64,000 bases of DNA from Chrysomallon squamiferum. Taxonomy: Eukaryota > Mollusca > Gastropoda > Neomphalida > Peltospiridae. Both the position numbers and the translations under genes were made by a program. The DNA lies in the NCBI GenBank assembly GCA_012295275.1, contig CM022677.1, positions 2,152,948 through 2,216,947 of the forward strand, given 5' to 3'. The notes beneath the pieces were generated by a model. That model was not told the DNA's origin. It was given only the letters and a program-made list of their open reading frames with translations, and made no database searches. The stretch's first letter is position 1. Each line of letters begins with the position of its first letter. Positions 11,391 through 21,186 of this stretch are shown piece after piece.

Positions 11391-12708
11391 GTTTGAAATT
11401 CATTTTTTGTATTCGTATCACAGATATGATTAAGCTACTATAACATTAAACATCCAATCTTTTGGACATAAGAAAAAGAAAAAGAAAAATTATTATTAAA
11501 CACATTTTACATACAACATCCTATGTTTTGAAGATGCATAAATAAAATAAATCACTTTTCATTCTTCCTAAAGATTATTATTATTATTAATTTTTTTTAT
11601 GGGAAGTAATCTTTTTTAATACAAATGTTTGACACAATGAGAGTTTTGTCACTAAATTGGAAAAAACCTTAAAGCTTTCAGTTTCCTTTTTGTTGGTTAT
11701 TATGAACAATAATAAAATACAGAAAAACCTGAGTAAAATAAATTTATTCTGACTAAATTATTTGTATTTTTAATATTTTAGGCGATATTTAAATAGTAAT
11801 TTGTTTTTGTTTCCAGAGATTACCAATGATAAATTTTATACTTTTTTTTTTTTAATTAACTATTATTTTATTTATTAGAGTTATCAATAATAAATGTTAA
11901 ATTTTTTAGTTAACTAATTTTATTGTTACGGTTTATCAATGATAAATGTAAATTATCACTTTACAGGATAAACAAGCTCTTTCTGTCCAGAAAAAATGCC
12001 AGGTTCCTTCAGGCCAAGGATGACCACTTGACCATGTGTGTAGTGCACAGTTCAGTGAAGAACAATCACTTCTCCAGTCCTGACTGTTAAGAGAAATTTG
12101 TACAGACTCAGACACTCAGATGTACTCAACATGTTTGTAAACAGATGCTGGGTATAATGGACAGATAATTCAGTTTACTACCAGATTTTATAAACTTTAA
12201 AATAATAAATTACTTAATTTCACCTGAGAATGTTTTAATATTAATATTATTACATATAATTTTAATGTTTATTTGTAAATGCAGACTTTGTCATTGATTT
12301 AGCAACTGTGATAACATAGCTGTAAGAGGAAATAGTCAATTGAACATGTATTTTAGAAAGTTTAAATTTAAAATTTAAAATAAGATAAAGATTATAGATT
12401 TTATTTGTTATCAATTTAAAAAATAAAAATAAAATAAAATTTATATATTATTTATTTTGAAAATTATTAGATTTATATTTAAAGGTTCTGACTTGATTTG
12501 TTCAAACTTGTGTTAAACACACACATTCCTAGATAATCAAAAATTCAGGAACATAAGAAATATTTTAATAACTTTTACAATTTGACTTTATTTTATTTCA
12601 CTTGAGATACATATTTGTTGAAAACATCATTCCAAATTCAAATGAAGAAATAAAATTATAATAGTTGTTCTACAAAAATGTACAATTTAATGTTTTATTT
12701 TCAGAAAC

Positions 12709-12838
12709 AAGCTGGATGTTATGTAAGAATCACCACAGAGTACAGAAATCTATTTACAGCAGATTCTTACAGCAAAGAAATCACAGGACAGTTACAGACC
12801 ATCAGATGTTTTACCTGAGTGCTGTTTTAACAGACTGA
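12709..12838 (+). other. Exon-like segment, unassigned
   Basis: A TTTTATTTTCAG acceptor, about 130 bp of higher-complexity sequence with one mostly open frame containing a stop, and a GGTAAGT donor at about 12845. Lies inside duplication block A downstream of the MARS1 relic exon, so it may be a later exon of the same relic, but I cannot match it. Confidence 0.3.
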
Positions 12839-13215
12839 GTGATTGGTAAGTAAACTGTATGTACATCACATTTGTAATCATACAGACATTTTTGTTTTAA
12901 ATGTATGAATGTCATGTCTGATGTTTTACATCACACATCCAGTGCTGTTTTAACAGGCTGAGTGATTGGTAAGTAAACTGTATGTACATCACATTTGTAA
13001 TACTATTACAGACATTTTTGTTTTAAATGTATGAATGTCATGTCTGATGTTTTACATCACACATCCAGTGCTGTTTTAACAGACTGAGTGATTGGTAAGT
13101 AAACTGTATGTACATCACATTTGTAATACACATTTTTTTTTTTAAATGTATGAATGTCATGTCTGATGTTTTGGACACAAGCTGGTGTTGTACACAGAGT
13201 ACAGAAATCTATTTA
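12834..13215. repeat. Tandem triplication of a ~125-bp unit containing an exon end and splice donor
   Basis: GATTGGTAAGTAAACTG starts at 12841, 12964 and 13090, giving units of 123 and 126 bp. Each unit repeats an exon-like end (CTGTTTTAACAGACTGAGTG), a GGTAAGT donor and intron sequence. A partial copy of the preceding exon-like sequence (ACAGAGTACAGAAATCTATT) follows at about 13192. Confidence 0.9.
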
Positions 13216-13769
13216 CAGCAGATTCTTCACATCACGTTAGTTTAACTGTCTGCTTGACTGATAAATAAATGTAAACTTTTCTCTCACAATTTTTAATAAA
13301 CTTTTCCCTAAGGCCTTTCAGGAACCATGAAGTGTGAAAAATAATTTTACATGGTCTGTTTCAGATGATACTTATTAAATATTATTTTTGATAACAGTGT
13401 AATAGAAAAACCCTCTACCTCTGTTAATTAAGACAGCTATTTTTATGTTCAGTTTCAAGTGTACATTCTTTAATACATAAGTAGCAGACTGACAAACTCA
13501 AGATTGATACTACAATCTGTTACTTCTCATCTCAAATCTACTATTAAGTCACAAAACATCGGATTTGAATTTTATCTAGTCTTCATTTTACATAATACAA
13601 ATTCAGAGGTAGACTTTTATAATCAGGACATATTAATACTGTTTATAGAATTCTGTTTATATTTTTGTTTTAATAAAAACACATTTATTTTTGTTTTAAA
13701 TATTTCAGGATTGTTTATAGTGAGAAGTGTTAATGATAATCATCTGTTCATTCTAAATGGCTTCTTGAG

Positions 13770-14090
13770 TTTGCCTCCAAGTTTTTCAAGTTTTCTGATC
13801 ACACTGAACTAAGCAAGCAGAAGAAACAGAAGATGAAATATCTCAACAAAAAATAAAAAGAAGCTCAATGCTTGGAGAATACTGAGAACTTCTAGAAAAA
13901 TCCACACCAATCCAAAGTTTAAAAACATTACTTGTGTGAGTGATGGACTACTTATTGAATAATTTATAAAACTGTGATTTCAGATTGGAAGTCACAATGT
14001 TGTTCATACAAGATATAGTTACATATAGACGAATATACATAATGTTTGGACCAGACACAGCAGCAAGTTCAGTCAGGTCTGTGAAAAAAA
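13770..14090. other. Best-preserved paralogous sub-block (partner 61735-62020)
   Basis: The longest stretch of easily aligned sequence shared by blocks A and B. Neither copy has a continuous frame, and both end in GTCTGTGAAAAAAAA. Its stronger conservation relative to flanks suggests a former exon or 3' untranslated region. Confidence 0.7.
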
Positions 14091-14590
14091 AAACTTTTAA
14101 TTTTCAAAAATGATTTTCTAGAAATCCTTGATTACTGCTTTCAAAATAAAATACACATTTTATATAAAGCTGTTTGGTCCAGGGGAGATAATTTGACTTT
14201 TCTGTTTTATTTTTTGTTTATTTTTTTAATTTTTTTTTTTTTTTTTTTAGTCTACTGAATTATCTACACCAAGTATAAAATAACAAAGAACACTAAGACT
14301 TCTGGTAAAGATTAGAGCCAATAAACTTATCTTAATAAAACATAAAATGGAAGTAGATCATTTTGTTTTTTGGAAGATAAAATCAGAAATTATAAATTTT
14401 CTGAATAAATAATTTTCAGATTACAAGTTATTTGTTATTTTTTCTGTAAACAAATATTTTGGTATTTTTTATTTCATTAATTTGAATATTTTATTATTAT
14501 ACTTTTGTTGGATAGATCAGAAATCTTGGTATTTTTATATTTTTCAGCACCCTTTTCTCTCATCTTAAAAACCTTATAAAACATTTTAAA

Positions 14591-15329
14591 ACTAATTTAA
14601 TTTAAAAGTTCAATTATACCTTGCTTTTTTCAATTTGTAATCAAGGACTTTTATAACATTTTTCTAAAATTATGTTTTTTATATGAAAAAGTAGTTTTGA
14701 TATAATGTTTTTTTGTCGAAATAAACATTTCAAATTATTTTGTATTCTGTTTTGAATTTAATATTTTTACTAGCATTATCAAACATCCTAAGATAAGGAA
14801 TATTTTTATTTACATAGTTTTGGCACATTAACCGAAACTTAATAAACATTATAAATTCTTATATGTTAGTAGCTGTACAAAATTATTAGACTTTTCTGAT
14901 TCAGGGTGAGTACATGAAACATCTGCAACACAGAGAGAAAATAAAATTAAAAAATCACAGACTAGTTGAGGAATTTGATTACATACATTTATTTATTTGT
15001 ATTTTAAAAACTGAAAAACAAAACAGATTTCACCCATTTTATCTAGTCAGTAAGAGATTATAAACATTTACTCAGTCTGTCAGGAATTTTTCTTTACACT
15101 GTCACAATAGAAGTGAAAACATCAGCCTAAGAGACACACACTGATGTACTGGTTGAACCAAAACGTATTTTCTGAGCATTAACACCTCATATTTCCTATG
15201 TCACAGTTTGATGTGTAGATTGGGAAAACAATTCCTGACTCCAGCACTGCGAGAAGACAGCAACTGTTACAGTCTCTGATACTGCATTGGTCCCACTCTG
15301 CTGTGTGAGTCAGGTAAAGGACTAGCTCA
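14591..15329. other. AT-rich spacer, no gene seen
   Basis: Tail of block A grading into unrelated AT-rich sequence. No frame with recognisable content before the CAMSAP exon on the other strand. Confidence 0.5.
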
Positions 15330-15676
15330 GTCCTTCGTATTGTCAGTGTGGCGAGACATCTCTCTCATGAACACTGCCTTCCCAAGTTTCTGTCTCATCT
15401 TGTTCTGCTGTTTTTTCTCTGTTTCCTTTCTCTTCTCATCCAGCTTCAGTTTCAGACGTCACCTGCTCTTCAACTTCCTGGCTGTTGTGTTTGCCACCGT
15501 CATGCACTGTCCTCTCAGTCATCTGCCAAGTGCTTTCATTTGGCAGCATAACAAATGAAGTGTTTAAACAGGCATCAGCTTATTTTCCCAAGAACACAGA
15601 CTTCAACAGCACTCTGCCGTTTACATGTTGTTTCTGTCCATGTAAACCATCACAGAACCATCAACATCACTATCTT
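15330..15676 (-). pseudogene. CAMSAP: Relic exon of CAMSAP/Patronin, linker and charged helix (copy A)
   Basis: Minus strand. A CTGTTCCTGTTGCAG acceptor ends at 15677. One frame contains LPNESTWQMTERTVHDGG; after a frameshift, another reads KLDEKRKETEKKQQNKM and then RQKLGKAVFM. Animal CAMSAPs have a conserved block that begins with a TTW-like word and ends in 'LEEKRR.IE..K.KME....RQ..KLGKAAF', a match in order and spacing. CAMSAPs cap microtubule minus ends; this linker segment lies between the CH domain and the CKK domain. Stops (including in the first 100 bp) and the frameshift make it a pseudogene. The plus-strand frames over it are shadows. Confidence 0.6.
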
Positions 15677-16037
15677 CTGCAACAGGAACAGAGGGTAAGG
15701 AAACTTGAACACAAACAACATCAACTTGCCATCCTTCATCTTCTCTCCTTCTCTCATACATTCTTACATTTACAAATTTAACTGCAATCATCATAATACT
15801 TATCCTTCTTTTCAACTATCACTTAGTAATCAAAGCAGAAGGATGAATGCCTTTAAATACATCTCAGCTTTAACTGAAATCTAATTTACCATATATTATC
15901 AAACAAATAAAATAAATAAACTTTAACAGAGCCAAACAAACTCATTTCAATTAGAAAAATGATTTCAAATTTTAGTATTTAACAAGATAATATAAAAAAA
16001 TTAATAAATAAATGAATAAATAAAAACAACCACATAC

Positions 16038-16110
16038 CTAATGGCTTGAACAGCATGTTCTACTGAAACAAATTCACTGGTATACACCAACATCAGCACA
16101 TCAATTAGAG
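16038..16110 (-). pseudogene. CAMSAP: CAMSAP/Patronin CH-domain exon (copy A)
   Basis: A 73-bp minus-strand exon between a TTTTTTTAG acceptor and a GTATGT donor. It reads LIDVLMLVYTSEFVSVEHAV, corresponding to 'MVDALMMAYTVEMISIEKVV' in vertebrate CAMSAP, one of the most conserved stretches of its N-terminal CH domain. No stop inside. The phase agrees with the upstream exon (16325-16414) and with the CH exon of copy B (53456-53573). Confidence 0.75.
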
Positions 16111-16324
16111 CTAAAAAAAGTAAAAAGCAATAATAAACAAACAGTTATAAATAAATAACTAATACTTCCGACATGCTTTGTGATTAATAAATTATGTGAC
16201 CGAGTAATGCAACAAAACAACAGCAAATAACTGAATATTATTACACTATTTTATAATTAATTAAGAACTATTACAAAACTTATTTTTCTGTTGACAACAC
16301 AAAAGTAAAATAAATTAAACTCAC

Positions 16325-16414
16325 AACTGAGAATGGTTTCTGTAACAGCTGATTCATCCTTCTCCATGATGTAAATTCACTTTCTAGACAGCACCTGAAT
16401 AACACTACAGTGAC
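16325..16414 (-). pseudogene. CAMSAP: CAMSAP/Patronin N-terminal exon with nonsense codon (copy A)
   Basis: A 90-bp minus-strand exon bounded by a TTGTAG acceptor and a GTGAGT donor. It reads HCSVIQVLSRK, a TGA stop, then IYIMEKDESAVTETILS. CAMSAP1 has 'HQSVIQALSRKGIYVMESDD.PVTE', so the stop falls exactly where glycine (GGA) is expected: one G-to-T change. Splicing to 16110 keeps the frame. A short conserved piece normally between these exons (the IKM.AH region) is not seen. Confidence 0.75.
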
Positions 16415-16469
16415 CTACAACAAATATTTAACACCAATAGTAAATATAAAGTTTATTAATTTTTATTAC

Positions 16470-16551
16470 AAAATGCATTTATCTGACAAATGTAGATCGA
16501 TATAGATATATATATATTTATCGATCTACATTCGTCGGATAAATACATTTT
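16470..16551. repeat. Inverted repeat, 33-bp arms
   Basis: Arms 16470-16502 and 16519-16551 pair at 30 of 33 positions around a 16-bp TA-rich loop. All three mismatches are transitions. Arm core TGTAGATCGATA. It sits just upstream of the CAMSAP relic exons and may be a small foldback element. Confidence 0.9.
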
Positions 16552-16604
16552 TCTCTGCTTTGAGGATATTTTAATTGTTCTTATTTACATATGAAATTGC
16601 CCAA

Positions 16605-17160
16605 GACACACACACAGATTAAACAGTATGTTGTTAATGACACACACACAGATTAAACAGTATGTTGTTAATGACACACACACAGATTAAACAGTATGTT
16701 GTTAAAGACACACACACAGATTAAACAGTATGTTGTTAAAGACACACACACACAGATTAAACAGTATGTTGTTAAAGAAAGACACACACACAGATTAAAC
16801 AGTATGTTGTTAATGACACACACAGATTAAACAGATTAAACAGTATGTTGTTAAAGACACACACACAGATTAAACAGTATGTTGTTAAAGACACACACAC
16901 AGATTAAACAGTATGTTGTTAATGACACACACACACAGATTAAACAGTATGTTGTTAAAGACACACACACAGATTAAACAGTATGTTGTTAAAGACACAC
17001 AGACACACAGTATGTTGTTAAACACACACAGAAACAGTATGTTGTTAAAGACACACACACAGATTAAACAGTATGTTGTTAAAGACACACACACAGATTA
17101 AACAGTATGTTGTTAAAGACACACACACAGATTAAACAGTATGTTGTTAATGACACACAT
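16605..17160. repeat. Minisatellite, ~34-bp unit x about 16
   Basis: Unit GACACACACACAGATTAAAC followed by AGTATGTTGTTAA. About 16 copies; most differ only in CA number or a single A/T at the junction, so expansion is recent. Open frames on both strands here are repeat artefacts. Confidence 0.95.
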
Positions 17161-17370
17161 TACACTGCCTAATGACAACATCAAAGAAACAAAACAAAAC
17201 AAGGGAGAAATGTTTCTTACAACATCATGCAGCCAAATGCTTATAAAAACAAGGCCAAAGTTTCATGTTCTCCCTCACACCTCCCCATTACCTCTGTGTT
17301 CATGAAACAGAACAGCCAGTTCATTGCTCCCAAACCAAGGATTTTTACTTTAACTGTCTCACAACCCCTA

Positions 17371-17493
17371 AGCCCCTAGTACAAGATTCCTGCATATGTG
17401 GTGAAAACCACAAAATCAGAGTGAAGAGCGAAGCCCCTAGCTACAAGATTCCTGCATATGTGGTGAAAACCACAAAATCAGAGTGAAGAGCGA
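17371..17493. repeat. Tandem duplication, 61-62 bp x2
   Basis: Two nearly identical copies beginning AGCCCCTAG and ending GTGAAGAGCGA, with CATATGTGGTGAAAACCACA (itself palindromic: GTGG..CCAC) in the middle. Function unknown. Confidence 0.9.
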
Positions 17494-17701
17494 AGCCACA
17501 CAGCTGTACAAATTTAAAACCTGTAAACTGACCACATCTTGGCTGCTTATTAATGCAACATAACTTTTACAATTTAGAAACTGTCATTGAATGTTTGTCA
17601 TTGCACACTTCCCTGTAAACAGGTATTGCAGACAGTTAAATAGAACGTTAATTATTTTCATATATTGGTAGTTATAATTATCAATACATATTTATTTAAT
17701 A

Positions 17702-18548
17702 GAGAGGTTTAGCATAGACGTAACTTTCATATACCAAATCTGTATTGTCTTTTTGTGAGATCTTCTCAATATAGGACATGCCTAAATGTGCATGTTTATG
17801 CATAGTGAAGTACTTACGTATGTGCATTTCACATAAATGATTGCTAAAGACAGATCTCTTCTCTCCAAAAAAGCTGTGGTTGGACTTGCGTACCTTTGGC
17901 TGAATGAGATTACAATTTCAGGTGCTAAATTCAAACTAATATATGCTTGAAAAGTAGTAAATTAATGTTGATGACCCTTATATTACCTTAAAATGTTGTT
18001 TAGATTCTTGCTGAGAAATAGACTGAAAATGTATTTGTTTGCAAACAAAAATTCTAGCCAGTCTGTAGTTTTGTGTGTACTATGCTACTGTAAGAGAAAC
18101 AAATAACAAATAACTTGTATGTTACAAAATTTTCAAAAAATGTATTTTCATATTAAATTATGTATAAGAAAAAAACAATAAAAACAGATTAAAATCACTC
18201 AAAGGCATCTTTGATAACTTTGATATGAACAAGACTATGAATATTTATCTGAATAAAATTTGCTTGCATTTTTCTTTCAAAAACTATGGAGAACCAGTAA
18301 TTGATTTTGGTCATTTGGCAATATAAACAATGTGTTTTATATACATGTTAAAACCAAAGCTGCATATATTCAAATAAAGCTTTTTAGAGTTCTAGAGCTA
18401 TAGTTACTTCCCTTTCTTGAACTATTTTGATACAAACTTAGTGTTTTATGTGGAAGCTAAACTGAAAGTGAGTTACATATATGACCTGTATTGTAAGGTC
18501 CATATGTAATCAGATATATGAACACATTATGTCTATGCTAAACCTCTC
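17702..18548. mobile_element. Nonautonomous DNA transposon (MITE-like), TA target duplication
   Basis: Terminal inverted repeats GAGAGGTTTAGCATAGACGT (left) and its complement ending at 18548 (one mismatch), flanked by TA at 17700-17701 and 18549-18550. Size 847 bp with no coding frame, so it must have used a transposase from elsewhere; TA duplication fits Tc1/mariner-type elements. A shortened relative lies at 53603-53850. Confidence 0.8.
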
Positions 18549-18550
18549 TA

Positions 18551-19440
18551 ATATTTGTCATTATTTTATATTTTCTCTATTTATATATATATATATGAAC
18601 TAGATAATCTGAAAGAGTATAGATTGTATAAAAAATATACATTAATAAAGTATCTATAGTTAATATATGTAAACAAATGCAGCTAATGAAAATAGGTTCA
18701 TAGATAATCAGGTTTTATGTTAGAGAAAGACAAGATCATCCATCTTTGTCACAGTAGCTGTGTATCCAGTTATGATTACAATCAGACTTTCTCTGCACAA
18801 CTGCGAATTAGATAAGATTCACACTTTAACTACGCAAGATGTTTTTTCCACATATAACAGTTAATTTTTTAAACCTTGTAAAATGGTAAACTTTATTTCG
18901 GAGTTCTTAGTTTGAATTACAGTAATATGTTTTTCTGATAGTAAATAATAAAATATGACATAACTGACTGCTAAAGTGCAAATCAGATAGATTCACTATT
19001 CTGTTTCTAACCTTCACACTCTACAACACTCAAGCAAACATCCCTGTTCATTACTGTTTCGTCTGCTCTAAGCAAAGGCAACTGTTTTACTCTGCAAAAA
19101 TGCTCACGATAAACGGGAAAATTAAGGATCGTGTATATAATTAAAAGCCAGAATACCAGTATTATTGCTCAAATGTTGAATAAAATAAAAAAGGATTTTT
19201 TTTTATAATTAGGATGTTTTTAATATCGTAAATATTAAATGATAAAATGATAAAGCAAAAAATGAAATTTTAAAATCAGTTTAAGTGTTGATAAACTCCA
19301 GATGACCGTTAACTTTTAAACTATATATATATTGCAGCTGGGTGAAACATTCCTGCAGTGACATTAATTCCACTGATTTATTTGTATTGAAATTAGAAGA
19401 GTGCTTTCCTGCAGACAGGCAAAGGAAGAAGAAAAGGTGG
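18551..19440. other. AT-rich spacer, no gene seen
   Basis: Nothing coding is visible; the last 150 bases may be the leader of the transposase-like gene that follows (a TTTCCTGCAG acceptor-like site at about 19412). Confidence 0.45.
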
Positions 19441-19445
19441 AAATC

Positions 19446-21180
19446 ATGAACAGACTTCTGGTACAAGTGAAACTGCTGAAAGAAGAAGGCAACAAGACAT
19501 GGGAAGAGACTGAAAAATTTATCAGGAAATTCACTAGTCCATCAGTAGCCTATCAACTGAGTATTTAACAGAATGTGCCTCAACAACATTTCTGAAAATA
19601 CAGACTCCAGTTGAAGCTGCAGGCTTCCTTTGAAAAGTTGGTGGATACTGAAGGTATTGGAGATTTTTGTTTTAAAGCTGGCTTGACAAGGCAAGCTTTG
19701 CTAGAAGGATCATTGAAATGCAGGGATTCTTCTCCCAACAATAGCTTGCTGACAGAACTTGAACATTTCTGCAGGAAGCAGAAGCTACCATCTCATCACT
19801 TACACTCTTGGTTTACTGACATATCAAAACAGACATTGCCCAACCCAATTTCAAAATTATGTTGGAGAAAATAATGAAAGAATTAAGAAAATTGCAGAGC
19901 AACAGTGGCAAGATTGGTGATGACACAGCTCTTAATTCATTTAGAATGACACCATTTGTCCCTGCATTTGACTCAAATCCAGTTCCTGACCTCCCATCCC
20001 CAAATACACCAGAAGTGAACTTAAAACTTGAATGTTATGGAAGACAACTTGTTTTAGCTCAACGACACAATGAGAATCTTGGAATGAAAAGGTCTCGCAC
20101 AGAAAACAAGAGACAAGGTAGCAGCACTTTCCATTCAACATGTCCGTCTGCTACGTACAATCAATTCGAAAAGCAGAAAGAAGACGGAAGGAAAATCTTG
20201 AAATGGAAAATAACAAACTACAATGCCACATCATAAAGCTAGAAGCTGCCAGTGAAGCCAGACATGTGATTCGTTTAAAAGATCCAGATACTGGGTTATT
20301 TTTTTTACCAAATGTAAAAAGAAACAATGCCTAATTAGCTTAGGTAGACAGCATCTGCAAGAAAAGTATTCCACAGTTCCTGCAACAGATGAGTTTTTGA
20401 AAGGACACGTGCTTTATATTTACACTAGCTGTGGTAACAGTCGAACAACAACAGTTAGTGAATTATGTAGTCATTTTTCACTAACTCCTAACCCTACTGA
20501 CTTGAGACTTTCTGCTGAAGTAAAGAAAGTTGTGCACCTTTCAATAAGTTTTGAAATCTGGCTTATGCTGTACAGTTTACCAAATTTATGTGTTTGTGTT
20601 CTGAAAAATGTTTCCTTATGGAAATCTGCAATGTTGAGAATGTACCCGAAAAAAAAATGAGCCCCAACCTGGACCGAGATGCAACCCACAATACATTACT
20701 GCTTCCCCAGAACCACACAATTTATTGGATAGCAGTTCATACTGGGGAGAAGATTCAGAGGAATCTGCTATTCAAATATTGACAAAACCACCCATGAAAA
20801 GCAGACAAACAAAAAGTGCCAGTCATGCAAGTTATTAAATAACTCCTTAACAAATATGAGACTAAAACAGCTACAGCTTGAAAGGTCTATACACATTGCA
20901 GTCTGAGATGTGAGAGCACGGCAAAAGAAAAAGGGATATGTAAAATTCTTAAACCAAACAATCAGACGGAAAGAGGAACAGATAGCAAAATTTCAAGAAC
21001 AAAGTACCGTTTCAAAGGTGATCATGCATGAGAGAAAATCTGCTCTGTCGAACTTTAAAAAACCACGAACAAATGAAAAAGTACCACAGCGAAAAAAAAA
21101 AAAAAAAAAAAACTGAATCGGAAACTCTGCTCTCTGCCAAAAACGAAATTTCTGAACTTAAAATAAAACTTGAAATAAAA
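19446..21180 (+). pseudogene. 5' part of a broken transposase-like gene of unassigned family
   Basis: Successive plus-strand frames, interrupted by stops and frameshifts, give one protein-like path. 19446-19568 is a helical start (MNRLLVQVKLLKEEGNKTWE). 19611-19872 has DTEGIGDFCFKAGLTRQAL and ELEHFCRKQKLPSHHLHSWF. 19859-20232 is a proline-rich linker. 20140-20334 is charged and contains LKDPDTGLFFLPN. 20910-21180 is a lysine/glutamate-rich coiled coil ending in LKIKLEIKQK. The reading path is cut at 21186 by an inserted element and resumes at 23998. I do not recognise the family by name. Length and the C-terminal half suggest a large multi-domain transposon protein. A long A run at about 21091 is one likely frameshift site. 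Confidence 0.55.
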
Positions 21181-21186
21181 CAAAAG

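Larger units (their letters stand above)
9100..14830. other. Segmental duplication block A (diverged paralogue of 60300-62600)
   Basis: Several stretches match block B in the same order and orientation: 9365-9495 with 60305-60445; 11800-11880 and 11960-12000 with 61400-61510; 12490-12530 with 61330-61360; 13770-14090 with 61735-62020; 14160-14590 with 62085-62470. Shared words include CAAGTTTTTCAAGTTTTCTG, ACCAGACACAGCA and CAGAAATCTTGGTATTTTT. The stretches between differ by large indels and tandem repeats. Intervals without a recognised exon are AT-rich and featureless. Confidence 0.8.

Noticed and set aside
15340-15781. Plus-strand ORFs with FCLILFCCFFSVSFLFSSS-type hydrophobic sequence
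   Set aside because: They are antisense to a charged CAMSAP helix (KLDEKRKETEKK) on the minus strand, which explains the hydrophobic shadow.
16605-17160. CRISPR-like direct repeats
   Set aside because: Repeats are contiguous with no unique spacers, and the DNA is eukaryotic; it is a minisatellite. The same applies to 32265-32545 and 45860-46540.
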